Assembly: GCF_900566055.1 (NCBI RefSeq)
Contig: NZ_UPHQ01000118.1
Coordinates: forward strand, 1-39,999
Reading direction: 5' to 3'
Length of the DNA: 39,999 nt
Source: Mycobacterium innocens
GTDB taxonomy: Bacteria; Actinomycetota; Actinomycetes; Mycobacteriales; Mycobacteriaceae
Made by a program: the position numbers and the translations under genes. The notes below the pieces were generated by a model. It was given only the letters and a program-made list of their open reading frames with translations, was not told the origin of the DNA and did not search any database. This document shows positions 1 to 8,439 of the stretch, piece after piece (the first letter of the stretch is position 1; each line of letters starts with the position of its first letter).

Positions 1-1
1 T

Positions 2-1396
2 GTCGGGGTAGTGCGGGGGGGCCGGGTGGGGGTGTGGCACGGTGATTCGGCAGCCATCCATCTGCTGTTCGTCGCGATCGAGCGCTGCGGGGCCGTCGTC
101 GTCGGGCTCGGCGCGCGTGCCGGCCCTCGCGAAGTCGTGCCGATTGTGCGCGATACCCGGCCGAAAATCCTGATCAGCGACCGGCAGCGGAGCCACGCTG
201 CTGCGGGTGTGGCCGCCGAATGCTCGGTGCCGTTGCTGGTGCTCGGCCGGCGCGGGGGAGCGCCGGCGCTGAGCGTCGAGACCAAACCCGGGGCGCTGGA
301 CATCGACTGCCGGCTCGGACCCGACGACGTCTTCCTGATCAACTCCACCTCCGGCACCACGGGACGGCCCAAATGTGTGGTGCATACCCAAAACCGTTGG
401 CACTACTTCCATCAGAAGGCCGTCGCTCATGGGTTGTTGACCTCTGACGACGTGTTCCTGCCGGTCATCGCGACACCGTTCGGGTTCGGGATCTGGACCA
501 GTCACACGACTCCGATCCATCTTGGCGCCACCGCGGTGATCCTGGACCGGTTCACCACAAGGGCGGCGGCGCAGGCGATAGCCGACCACCGGGTCACGGT
601 GCTGTGTTGTGTCAGTACGCAGTTGACGATGCTGATGGCCGACGCCGGGTGCCGGAATTACGACCTGAGCTCGCTGCGTGTCGTTTTCACCGGCGGTGAG
701 GCGGTGCCGTACCGGCCGGCCGCGGAGTTCGAGGAAATCACCGGAGCCAAGATTTTGCAGTTCTACGGCTCCAACGAGACCGGGCTGCTCAGCGGGACCA
801 CGCTGGATGACGAGCGGCAACGCCGGCTGCGGACCGCTGGACGGGTGGTGCCGGAGATGTCGGTCCGGCTTTTCGACGGGGATCGCGACGTCACCGCGGC
901 CGGCCGCGGCCAGCCCGCCTGCCGGGGACCGGCGACCAGCCTCGGCTATCTGGACGGCACCGGCCACGACCAGCTGTTCACCACCGACGGGTGGATGCGC
1001 ATGGGTGACCTCTGCGAGATCGACGCCGAGGGGTACCTGACTGTCGCCGGCCGGATCTCCGAGTTCATTGTGCGCGGCGGCAAGAACATCAGTGCGGCGC
1101 AGGTCGAAGATGCCGTGTTGACCCATCCGTCGATCGCGGTGGCCGCCGCGGTCGCGATGCCCGATCCGGTGTTCGGTGAAAAGGTCTGCCTCTATGCCGA
1201 ACTCGTCGGCTCGCACACCCTGGAGCTGGCCGAACTGGTGGATCATCTGCTGGGCTTGGGCTATTCCAAAGAGCTACTGCCCGAGCGACTGATCGTGGTC
1301 GACGAACTGCCTCGTTCCTCGGGCGGCAAGGTCGCCAAAAGCACGCTCCGCGACGACATTCGCGCCAGGATGGAGGTCGATGATGAACACTGCTGA
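2..1396 (+). CDS. Acyl-CoA synthetase (AMP-binding), 5' end outside window
   Basis: ANL-superfamily adenylating enzyme that would activate a carboxylic acid to its acyl-CoA with ATP and CoA. The P-loop-like A3 motif STSGTTGRPK lies about 115 residues in. It is followed by A5 (FYGSNETG), A7/A8 (GDLCEIDAEG, then GRISEFIVRGGKNIS) and the C-terminal A10 lysine region (SSGGKVAKSTL). The reading frame is open to the first base, and about 60-80 N-terminal residues expected for the family are missing, so the GTG at 11 is probably not the true start. Its last codons overlap the next gene, a class II aldolase, and an amidohydrolase follows, so the three are likely co-transcribed. The benzoate/4-chlorobenzoate-CoA ligase-like shape is an inference; the substrate is unknown. 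Confidence 0.9.
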   Translation, partial: VGVVRGGRVGVWHGDSAAIHLLFVAIERCGAVVVGLGARAGPREVVPIVRDTRPKILISDRQRSHAAAGVAAECSVPLLVLGRRGGAPALSVETKPGALDIDCRLGPDDVFLINSTSGTTGRPKCVVHTQNRWHYFHQKAVAHGLLTSDDVFLPVIATPFGFGIWTSHTTPIHLGATAVILDRFTTRAAAQAIADHRVTVLCCVSTQLTMLMADAGCRNYDLSSLRVVFTGGEAVPYRPAAEFEEITGAKILQFYGSNETGLLSGTTLDDERQRRLRTAGRVVPEMSVRLFDGDRDVTAAGRGQPACRGPATSLGYLDGTGHDQLFTTDGWMRMGDLCEIDAEGYLTVAGRISEFIVRGGKNISAAQVEDAVLTHPSIAVAAAVAMPDPVFGEKVCLYAELVGSHTLELAELVDHLLGLGYSKELLPERLIVVDELPRSSGGKVAKSTLRDDIRARMEVDDEHC

Positions 1397-2156
1397 GCCA
1401 CGCCCGGGCGGTCTGGAGGTGTGGGCGCCGGCCGCGATGCCCCCGATCGGAGTCGAGCTGTCCGACGAGCAGGCGCTGGCCGTGGCCTTCCGCCACCTCG
1501 CCGCGATCGGGTTCGCCGAGAACATGGCCGGACACATCACCTGGCAACCCGACGGGCACACCGACATGTTGGTGAACCCGTGGGGGCTGTGGTGGCAGGA
1601 GCTCACCGCGTCGGATATCTGCGTGGTGGACGCCGACGCGCGAGTGGTCCGCGGCCGGTGGGATGTCACCCCGGCGATCCAGATCCATACCGAACTGCAC
1701 CGCGTCCGGGACGACGCAAGGGTGGTCATCCACAACCACCCCTACTACGTGTGTGTACTGGCCGCGCTGGGCAGGCTGCCCGAGCTAGTGCACCAGACCG
1801 GCTCGCTATTCCTCGACGATCTGTGCCTGGTCGACACCTACCACGGTGAAGTCGACAGCGCTTCCCGCGCAGCGGATCTCGCGGCACACATCGGAGACGC
1901 CAACCTGACGATCCTGGCCAACCACGGCGTCATCGCAACCGGCCGCAGTCTGGCCGAGGCCGTCTACCGCGCCGCCTCGATCGAACGGGTGTGCAAGCTG
2001 GCCTACGACGTCATGCTCACCGGCAAGGAACCCGCGCAGATGAACTGGGCGGACATGGCGGGTATGCAACGCTCGCTCATCGAACGCGCCGCCGACGTGT
2101 ACTGGGCCGGCGCCGCGCGAATGACCATCAAGGCTGATCCAGAAGTTCTGAGCTGA
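1383..2156 (+). CDS. Class II aldolase/adducin family protein
   Basis: A 257-residue class II (zinc-dependent) aldolase/adducin-head protein, close to the usual family length. Visible signatures are the metal-binding histidine pair in VIHNHPYY (about residue 117), a further histidine in TYHGE, and LANHGVIATG, where the last catalytic-domain histidine lies. The family cleaves or epimerises phosphorylated sugars such as fuculose- or ribulose-phosphate, but many actinobacterial members in catabolic clusters have no known substrate. The start at 1383 is preferred over the ATG at 1380 because GGAGGT at 1372-1377 is then five bases away. The gene overlaps the end of the upstream acyl-CoA synthetase by 14 bases, which suggests translational coupling. 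Confidence 0.88.
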   Translation: MNTAEPRPGGLEVWAPAAMPPIGVELSDEQALAVAFRHLAAIGFAENMAGHITWQPDGHTDMLVNPWGLWWQELTASDICVVDADARVVRGRWDVTPAIQIHTELHRVRDDARVVIHNHPYYVCVLAALGRLPELVHQTGSLFLDDLCLVDTYHGEVDSASRAADLAAHIGDANLTILANHGVIATGRSLAEAVYRAASIERVCKLAYDVMLTGKEPAQMNWADMAGMQRSLIERAADVYWAGAARMTIKADPEVLS

Positions 2157-2162
2157 ACGACC

Positions 2163-3431
2163 ATGAAATCGATCGATGAGCTGGCCACGGACCCGAACTT
2201 CACGACCGCCAAGACCGGCGCGGATCGGTCGGTGACGTTTCTGCCCGACCCACCGCGGGCACAACGCCACTACACGGTGATCTCGGTCGACGACCACATC
2301 GTCGAACCGCCGGATACCTTCACCGGACGCGTGCCCCGCAGGTTCGCCGACCGAGCACCACGTGTCGTGGACACCGCCGAGGGTGGACAGACGTGGGTCT
2401 ACGACGGTCAGGCGTTGCCCAATGTCGGCTTCAACGCCGTGGTGGGGCGGCCGGTGGCCGAGTACGGTTTCGAGCCGGTGCGCTTTGACGAGATGCGCAG
2501 GGGCGCATGGGATATCCACGAGCGCATCAAAGACATGGATCTTAACGGCGTCTACGCCTCGCTGAACTTCCCGTCGTTCTTGCCCGGCTTCGCCGGCCAG
2601 CGGCTACAGCAGGTGACCAAGGATCGCGACTTGGCGCTGGCGTCGGTGCGGGCATGGAACGACTGGCACCTCGAGGTGTGGGCCGGGTCGTATCCGGACC
2701 GGATCATCGCCTGCCAGTTGCCCTGGCTGCTGGATCCCGAATTCGGCGCGACGATGATCCGTGAGAACGCCGAGCGTGGCTTTCACGCGGTCACGTTCAC
2801 CGAGAACCCGGCGATGCTGGGGTTGCCGAGCATCCACTCGGACCATTGGGATCCGATGATGGCGGCGTGTGCCGAAACCGGGACCGTGGTGAATCTGCAT
2901 ATCGGGTCGTCGGGTTCGTCGCCGTCCACCACCGACGACGCGCCGCCCGATGTCGCGGGTGTGCTGTTTTTCGCCTATGCCATTTCGGCTGCGGTCGACT
3001 GGTTGTACTCGGGTCTGCCCAGCAGGTTCCCCGATCTCAAGATCTGTTTGTCGGAGGGCGGAATCGGCTGGGTGGCAGGGCTGTTGGATCGTCTCGACCA
3101 CATGCTGAGCTATCACCAGATGTATGGCACCTGGCAGGCCATGGGTGAAAGCCTGACTCCGGCAGAGGTTTTCACCCGAAACTTCTGGTTCTGTGCGGTG
3201 GAGGACAAGTCGTCGTTCGTCCAGTATGACCGCATCGGTGCCGACAACATCATGCTGGAAGCCGACTATCCGCATTGTGATTCGACGTGGCCGCACACCC
3301 AACAAACGATCCACGAACAGATCGGCGGGCTGCCCGAACCGGTGATCCGCAAGGTCACCTGGGAGAACGCCGCGCGGTTGTACCGTCACCCGGTGCCCGC
3401 CGACATCCGGCGCAACCCCGACGCCTTCTGA
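2163..3431 (+). CDS. Amidohydrolase family (amidohydrolase_2) protein
   Basis: A 422-residue TIM-barrel metal-dependent hydrolase of the amidohydrolase_2/ACMSD-like group, which carries out hydrolysis or non-oxidative decarboxylation on ring-cleavage products and related acids. The N-terminal metal-binding segment reads SVDDHIVEPPDTF, with an Asp where classical members have HxH. Later metal/active-site elements are NLHIGSSG (about residue 245) and LEADYPHCDSTWPH (about residue 365), the latter with the conserved Asp. It begins seven bases after the aldolase stop on the same strand and is probably the third gene of that operon. The substrate is unknown; similar proteins often sit beside FadD and oxygenase genes in mycobacteria. 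Confidence 0.88.
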   Translation: MKSIDELATDPNFTTAKTGADRSVTFLPDPPRAQRHYTVISVDDHIVEPPDTFTGRVPRRFADRAPRVVDTAEGGQTWVYDGQALPNVGFNAVVGRPVAEYGFEPVRFDEMRRGAWDIHERIKDMDLNGVYASLNFPSFLPGFAGQRLQQVTKDRDLALASVRAWNDWHLEVWAGSYPDRIIACQLPWLLDPEFGATMIRENAERGFHAVTFTENPAMLGLPSIHSDHWDPMMAACAETGTVVNLHIGSSGSSPSTTDDAPPDVAGVLFFAYAISAAVDWLYSGLPSRFPDLKICLSEGGIGWVAGLLDRLDHMLSYHQMYGTWQAMGESLTPAEVFTRNFWFCAVEDKSSFVQYDRIGADNIMLEADYPHCDSTWPHTQQTIHEQIGGLPEPVIRKVTWENAARLYRHPVPADIRRNPDAF

Positions 3432-3444
3432 CCCCCGGTCCCGG

Positions 3445-3861
3445 TCAGCCCATGTCGAGATCGGCTTCGGCGCAGTAGACGCCGAGCAGGTCGCGAGCCG
3501 AAACGATCCCGGCGGGCATACCGTCCTGCTCCACCAGAACGTGACGGATGTAGCGCTGCATCATCCAGTTGGCCACCTCGTCGACGGTCGCCTCGGCGTC
3601 GCACCACACCAGCTTGGTGCTGGCGATGTCCAGGGCCCGCACAGTATTCGGGTCTTTCCCGGCGGCCACGACCCGGACGATGTCGCGTTCGCTGACCAGC
3701 GCGGCGGGCCGTTCGTCGTCGCCGATGACAATTGCCCCGACGTTGTCGGCGACCATCGCGTTGGCGACGTCGGCCACGGTGGCGTCGGCGACGACACGGG
3801 CCACCGGGTCACCGGTAACGGTGGAAATCGGAAGCGATCCGGCAGAAGGAAGGGTAGTCAC
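3445..3861 (-). CDS. CBS-domain protein
   Basis: A 138-residue protein made of two CBS motifs (about residues 15-70 and 75-133), with the typical segments VSERDIVRVVA and ISARD-like VSARDLLGVY. Paired CBS motifs form a Bateman module that binds adenine nucleotides or similar ligands. As no other domain is present it is probably a stand-alone sensor or a partner protein. The start is GTG at 3861 with only a weak ribosome site. It faces the amidohydrolase tail to tail with 13 bases between them. It resembles in design, but not closely in sequence, the hypoxic-response protein Hrp1 of M. tuberculosis. A DosR-like sequence lies about 40 bases upstream of its start. Confidence 0.85.
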   Translation of the reverse strand: MTTLPSAGSLPISTVTGDPVARVVADATVADVANAMVADNVGAIVIGDDERPAALVSERDIVRVVAAGKDPNTVRALDIASTKLVWCDAEATVDEVANWMMQRYIRHVLVEQDGMPAGIVSARDLLGVYCAEADLDMG

Positions 3862-3893
3862 GCCACCATCTCACCCGGCCCCGCCCGCGCGTT

Positions 3894-3913
3894 CTAGTGA
3901 CTTGAGTCCTCAA
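3894..3913 (-). promoter_or_regulatory. DosR-like box upstream of the CBS gene
   Basis: On the minus strand the 20 bases read TTGAGGACTCAAGTCACTAG. By hand, 15 of 20 positions match the published mycobacterial DosR (DevR) consensus TTSGGGACTWWAGTCCCSAA, including most of the GGACT..AGTC core. The site contains the perfect inverted repeat TTGAG-TC-CTCAA and lies 33-52 bases upstream of the GTG start, a workable distance for an activator site. Two TCTAGTG copies (3893-3899 and 3915-3921) flank the repeat. The match is imperfect and untested. Confidence 0.4.
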
Positions 3914-3964
3914 ATCTAGTGGCCTTGGTACCGGTGCGAGTGCCAGGCCGGCTCGGCTGCCGGG

Positions 3965-4747
3965 CTACGTGACCCAATCGGGTTGCTGGGCAACGTCGAC
4001 GGCGGAGAAGTCTTTGTGTCCCAGGCCCGCCACGGTGCCGCCGTCGACGACGAATTCCGAGCCGGTGGAATAGCTCGACTCGTCACTGGCCAGGTACACG
4101 ACCAAGTTGGACACCTCCTGCGGTTCGGCGGCGCGGCCGAGCGCAGTTTGGAACAGATCCTCGGGCACCCATTGCGTCATCGGCGTCCTGACCAGTCCGG
4201 GATGAATGGAGTTCACCCGGATTCCGTTGACTCCGAGTTCCACCGCCGTCGACTTGGTCAACCCTCGCACCCCGAACTTGGTCGCGGTATAGCCGTGGGA
4301 GGCCATGGTGCCGGCCAGCCCTTCGATGGAGGAGATATTGATGATGGATCCGCGGCCGGCGGCTTTCATGGGCTTGACGACCGCGCGGATGCCCAGGAAC
4401 ACGCCGGTGAGGTTGACGTCGAGAATCCGCCGCCATTCCGACAGCGCGTAGTCCTCGATGGTTCCGATGTTGAGGATGCCGGCGTTGTTCACCAGAATGT
4501 CGAGCCCGCCGAACCTGCTCAGGGCCGCCTCGACCGCCGCCTCCCACTGATCGGGATCGGTGACGTCGAGGTGGATGTAGTAGGCCGCGTCTCCGATGTC
4601 GGCGGCCACGGCGTTGCCCTCCTCGTCGAGAATGTCGCCGAAGACCACCTTGGCGCCCTCGGCCACCAACGCCCGAACGTGAGAGGCGCCCATTCCCCGG
4701 GCGCCCCCGCTGACAAGGGCGACTTTGCCGGTCAGTCGGTTTGGCAT
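3965..4747 (-). CDS. fabG3: FabG3-like short-chain dehydrogenase (20-beta-hydroxysteroid dehydrogenase)
   Basis: A 260-residue classical SDR, the same length as M. tuberculosis FabG3 (Rv2002). From memory it is very similar along its whole length, including SGGARGMGASHVRA, NNAGILNIGTIEDYAL and HPGLVRTPMT. Rv2002 is an NAD(H)-dependent 20-beta-hydroxysteroid dehydrogenase. Visible here are the Rossmann GGxxGxG motif (about residues 12-20), NNAG, and the catalytic Ser plus YTATK pair around residues 140-157. The ATG at 4747 is chosen over upstream in-frame starts because it gives the standard MPNRLTGKVAL beginning. It is divergent from the methyltransferase at 4871, with a 123-base shared upstream region. 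The steroid function is inferred from the homologue. Confidence 0.9.
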   Translation of the reverse strand: MPNRLTGKVALVSGGARGMGASHVRALVAEGAKVVFGDILDEEGNAVAADIGDAAYYIHLDVTDPDQWEAAVEAALSRFGGLDILVNNAGILNIGTIEDYALSEWRRILDVNLTGVFLGIRAVVKPMKAAGRGSIINISSIEGLAGTMASHGYTATKFGVRGLTKSTAVELGVNGIRVNSIHPGLVRTPMTQWVPEDLFQTALGRAAEPQEVSNLVVYLASDESSYSTGSEFVVDGGTVAGLGHKDFSAVDVAQQPDWVT

Positions 4748-4870
4748 TCCCTGATACTTCCACGATCCCATCCGCGAAGACCACCGCCCTCGCCGGTGAG
4801 CAGTCGGCTTCGGTACGCTCGGGACCGTCCGCACGCTGGGCCGGTGAGATTCGGAGATTGGTGGGCAATC

Positions 4871-5689
4871 GTGGCGCCTCCCAAAGTCGACTTCAGTTCG
4901 GTCGGTTGGGGTTCGGTGGAATGGACGAACTTGGTGACCCTGTATTTGCGTGCGTATGAAAGTCGTTCACGTAAGCCCATCCTGGGTGATGGGGCGGCCG
5001 CCGAAGCAGTGGATCGGATCGACTACGACTTCAAGCGGATACATCGCACCTCGCTGCCCGCCACCAATCAGTATCTGGTCGTGCTGCGTGCCAAGCGGCT
5101 CGACGACTGGTGCGCTGATTTCCTTCGACGGCATCCCGATGCGGTTGTGCTGCACCTCGGTTGTGGGCTCGACAGCCGCGCATATCGTCTTGCGATCCCC
5201 GCTTCCGCGCTCTGGTTCGATCTCGACCAGCCGAGCGTCATCGACTTGCGCCGCCGGCTCTACGACGAAACGGACAACTACCGCATGATCGGCTCGTCGG
5301 TGACCGATCCCGGCTGGCTGCAGCAGATTCCGACCGGACGTCCCACACTGGTCGCCGCCGAAGGGCTGCTGATGTACCTTGCCGAAGGCGATGTGCGGCA
5401 GCTGTTCGCGCGCCTGACCGACCGGTTCGAGCACGGCGAAATACTCTTCGACACCATCTCGCCGATGGGTCCCCGGCTGTCGAAGATATTCACCAAAGGC
5501 ATCGTCAAGTGGGGCATCGGCGATGTCCGAGACATTGAACAGTGGAACCCGAGGCTGCGTTTCCGCGAACAGACCTCCGCACTAGCCAGCTATAAGAAAA
5601 TCGAGGCGACCCCGGTGCGGTTGATGTACCGGCTGCTGCATGCGACGCCGTTCGGCGACTACGACGTCTTGAACCGCTTCGAATACTGA
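4871..5689 (+). CDS. Class I SAM-dependent methyltransferase (LCM/TcmP-like)
   Basis: A 272-residue protein of the leucine carboxyl methyltransferase/polyketide O-methyltransferase-like group common in mycobacteria. SAM-binding motif I is VVLHLGCGLDSRAYRL (about residues 90-105). It is followed by WFDLDQPSVIDLRRRL, with the acidic residue for SAM ribose, and PTLVAAEGLLMYL, typical of this family. The frame stays open far upstream, so the start is uncertain; GTG at 4871 gives the expected N-terminus (PPKVDFSSVGWGSVEWT). In M. tuberculosis fabG3 also neighbours a methyltransferase-like gene (Rv2003c) but in another orientation, so orthology is doubtful. The substrate is unknown. Confidence 0.85.
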   Translation: MAPPKVDFSSVGWGSVEWTNLVTLYLRAYESRSRKPILGDGAAAEAVDRIDYDFKRIHRTSLPATNQYLVVLRAKRLDDWCADFLRRHPDAVVLHLGCGLDSRAYRLAIPASALWFDLDQPSVIDLRRRLYDETDNYRMIGSSVTDPGWLQQIPTGRPTLVAAEGLLMYLAEGDVRQLFARLTDRFEHGEILFDTISPMGPRLSKIFTKGIVKWGIGDVRDIEQWNPRLRFREQTSALASYKKIEATPVRLMYRLLHATPFGDYDVLNRFEY

Positions 5690-5716
5690 GCCGCCGGATC
5701 GACTAGCGTCGAGCGA

Positions 5717-6514
5717 GTGGAACTAACCGGCAGGACCGTGCTGCTCACCGGCGCGACCGGCGGCCTCGGACGAGCGATCGCCGCGTCACTCGCCGACCGC
5801 GGCGCACGACTGATCCTGAGCTCCCGCAAACCGGCGGAGCTGGACAAGCTCGCGGCTTCGCTGAGTGGACTCGACCATCGAACGGTCGTCAGCGACCTGT
5901 CTGAATCCGGTGCCGCAGTTGCCTTGCTCGCCGAAGCGGGGGAGATCGACATCCTGGTCGCCAATGCCGCGCTGCCGGCCTCCGGAAAACTCGACAGCTT
6001 CACTGCCGAGCAGGTAGAGCGTGCGCTGCGGGTCAACCTCGAGGTGCCGGTACAGCTGACGCGCGAACTGATTCCGGTGTTCACCAAACGAAGGTCTGGG
6101 CACTTCGTCTTCCTCTCGTCGATCTCTGGCAAGGCCGCCACACCGCGCGCCTCGCTCTATGCGGCAACGAAATTCGGCATCCGGGGCTTCGCGCTGTGCC
6201 TGCGCGACGACCTGCGACCGGCCGGGGTGGGCGTCTCGGTGGTCAGCCCGGGGGCTATCGGTGGCGCCGGGATGTTCGCCGATTCGGGTGCCGCCATGCC
6301 GCCGCTGATCGGCACCGGCACGCCCGAACAGGTCGGAACGGCGGTAGTTACCGCCATCGAGCGAAATCGCGCCGAGGTCACTGTGGCCCCGCTGCGTCAG
6401 CGGGCGCTGGCCCGGTTCGCGGCGAACGCCCCCGAGATGTCGTCGCGACTGGCCGGGGGGATCGTCGCCAAGGCGGCGGACGAGATCGCGGCGGGTCAGA
6501 CCGACAAGCGGTAA
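5717..6514 (+). CDS. Short-chain dehydrogenase/reductase
   Basis: A 265-residue classical SDR oxidoreductase using NAD(P)(H). Visible are the cofactor motif TGATGGLGRAIA (about residues 11-22), NAALP in place of the usual NNAG, the catalytic serine in FLSSISG, and the Tyr/Lys pair in SLYAATKFGIRGFA (about residues 153-166). The C-terminal third (VVSPGAIGGAGMFADSG) resembles SDRs that act on lipids or ketones in mycobacteria. The start is GTG at 5717, 27 bases after the methyltransferase stop on the same strand, so the two may be co-transcribed. It is convergent with the broken HNH gene. The substrate is unknown. Confidence 0.85.
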   Translation: MELTGRTVLLTGATGGLGRAIAASLADRGARLILSSRKPAELDKLAASLSGLDHRTVVSDLSESGAAVALLAEAGEIDILVANAALPASGKLDSFTAEQVERALRVNLEVPVQLTRELIPVFTKRRSGHFVFLSSISGKAATPRASLYAATKFGIRGFALCLRDDLRPAGVGVSVVSPGAIGGAGMFADSGAAMPPLIGTGTPEQVGTAVVTAIERNRAEVTVAPLRQRALARFAANAPEMSSRLAGGIVAKAADEIAAGQTDKR

Positions 6515-6559
6515 CGGCGCGGCGGCAGCGAACCTCGCTTACGTCAAGGCCGTTCCGTG

Positions 6560-8067
6560 TCAGAACGGGGGCGGTTCGTCGTTGGTGTCGGGCGGGGCGG
6601 GTCCGGTTTGGCCGGTGTGTTCGGTTTGTGGGGTGGTGCGGGCGTAATGGTTGTGGCGGCGTTCGGTGGCGATGCGTTGGGCGCGGTCTTGGGCGCGGGT
6701 GCGGCGGCGTTTGGGCATCATCGCAGTGCGCTGGGTGAAGTAGTCATTTGGTGGTGCGGTTTCCGGTGTGGGCAGATCGGTGGTGGGTGCGCACAGGCGG
6801 GGAAACAGCAGCGCACTGCCCGGGGTGGTGACATAAGTGTGCCCGGTCGGGGAGGTCAGGATCAGGGTGCCGCCGGGCAGCTGCATGTCGCGCCAGCCCC
6901 AGAAGGTTTTCAACAGATGATGCGTGCGGCAATAACACCTGAGATTGGCCGCGTGGGTGGGCCCGCCGCCGGCGGCGTAGGGAATCGAATGGTCGATATC
7001 GCAATCGAAGGCCGGGCGATCACAGTTGGGCCAGCGACACGTCAGATCGCGGCATCGCACGAAATCGGCCAAAACCTTCGACGGCACATACCCCGGCTCC
7101 GGGTCGCTGTCGGCGGGGTGGGTCAGCGGTATCAGTTTGGCCGAGGCGGCTAACTCGGCCACCAATTCGGGGCCGATGAGCCCGTCAGCACAGACTTCGG
7201 AGGCCGGCGTCTGGGCGCGCCCGTCGAGGCTGGCCTGCTCGGCGATCACGTGGATTATCACCGGGGATGCTGCCGGCCGTTTTCCGGCCGCGCAGTCGGT
7301 ACGCCCGCAGCCACACCCCAGCCGATCCGCCCCGGCGGCCAAGGCCCCCAACGCATCGGCGCGGCGCTGGTCGCGGGTGCGCGGGTCATGGTCACAGACC
7401 GTGGCCGCCAGCGCGGTTAGCCGCTTGTCCAGCGCGTGGGCATCGGGGGTCAACAGGGTGCCCTCGATCTGGGAAATACCGCCGATACCATCGTCGATGC
7501 GGATCTGGCGCTCGGTCTGCTGTTGTTTGCGGCGCCGCACCGCATCGGCGTCGGCGTTGGCCACGATCTTGTCGACCAGGGCGCCCAACCGGCCCCGGCT
7601 GAGCGACGGGCAGCGCGGCACCAGCGCCGCCAGCTGGGCATCCACGCCGGCCAGCACCTGGCGATCCTCGATCAGCTCGGTGCGATAGGCCAGCGTTTGA
7701 AACGCCCGGTAGTCGATGTCCCCGGTCTTAAACAGCTCGGCGACCTGCGGCAGCCGCTCACGCATCACCCGGGCATAGCGCAGCCGGCTGGCCGCTAGGC
7801 CCTGGCTGATCCGCAACGCCGCCCCGACTTCGGCGGCCAGCGCCCCATGGTGTCGATGGCCCAGTCCTCGGTCTCTGAACACCGGGAGAGCCGATAGGCA
7901 AACAGTTCCCCGATCGCGCTCAGCTGTGCCGCGGCGGCCCGATTCTCTGCCCGCCCCGCCGCACATATCCGATCCACCAACCTCGCCGACTCGAGGGTTT
8001 TGGAGGGATGACGGCGCTCAAACCACTCATCCATCTCAGCGACCTCACCGGGCCGGTACTCGAACAT
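6560..8067 (-). pseudogene. DUF222/HNH endonuclease (13E12 repeat family), frameshifted
   Basis: Mycobacterial 13E12-type protein: an N-terminal DUF222 domain and a C-terminal HNH nuclease. The N-terminus (MFEYRPGEVAEMDEWFERRHPS, first 20 or so residues) starts at 8067. The rest continues in another frame from about 7843 down to 6560. The C-terminal zinc/HNH region is clear: CRWPNCDRPAFDCDIDHSIPY, then NLRCYCRTHHLLK. Joining the frames at the C4 run at 7844-7847 (G4 on the coding strand) by adding one base restores DTMGALAAEVGAALRISQG. The gene is therefore one base short in a homopolymer, by true mutation or sequencing error. Such genes occur in many copies and are thought to be mobile-element related. 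Confidence 0.82.
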
Positions 8068-8439
8068 ACATTCGATTATGCCACAGCCGGCGGATAACAC
8101 CGGGTGTTCAACGTCAGGCTGTGGATAACCCGCAAGGTTCGCGGCCTTACGTCAGCTCAGTCGAGCATGGATATCGTCGGCGGTGAGCACCCAGTAGCCG
8201 TAGCCGTAGCAACTCTTCAATTTCGGTCACGCCGACTCCCGGTAGCTCATTCGGTGCTTGCCGAAGCGCAAGCGCTACGACAACGGATGATCTTGGTGCG
8301 GTTCACAATTCACGACTTCGGCAATGACCGTTTGGTGTCACTCACGTCGACGCGCATCGTCGCCAGGCTCGACACCGCATCTCGGGTCCAGATTGTCCAG
8401 CAGGCACCCCGTTATGCATGATGATGGCATCCTTGCCTG
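8068..8439. other. Intergenic region without a convincing gene
   Basis: The 372 bases between the start of the HNH pseudogene and the next gene hold a possible 105-residue plus-strand frame (GTG at 8104 to 8421). It has no ribosome site, domain or membrane segment and an unusual composition, so it is not called. The region should contain the divergent promoters of both flanking genes, but no clear -35/-10 pair was recognised. Confidence 0.5.

Noticed and set aside
3965..4747. Orthologous synteny with Rv2002-Rv2003c
   Set aside because: The methyltransferase is divergent here but convergent in M. tuberculosis and not clearly the same protein, so only fabG3 is named.
8104..8421. Possible 105-residue gene
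   Set aside because: No ribosome site, no recognisable domain; listed only as intergenic.
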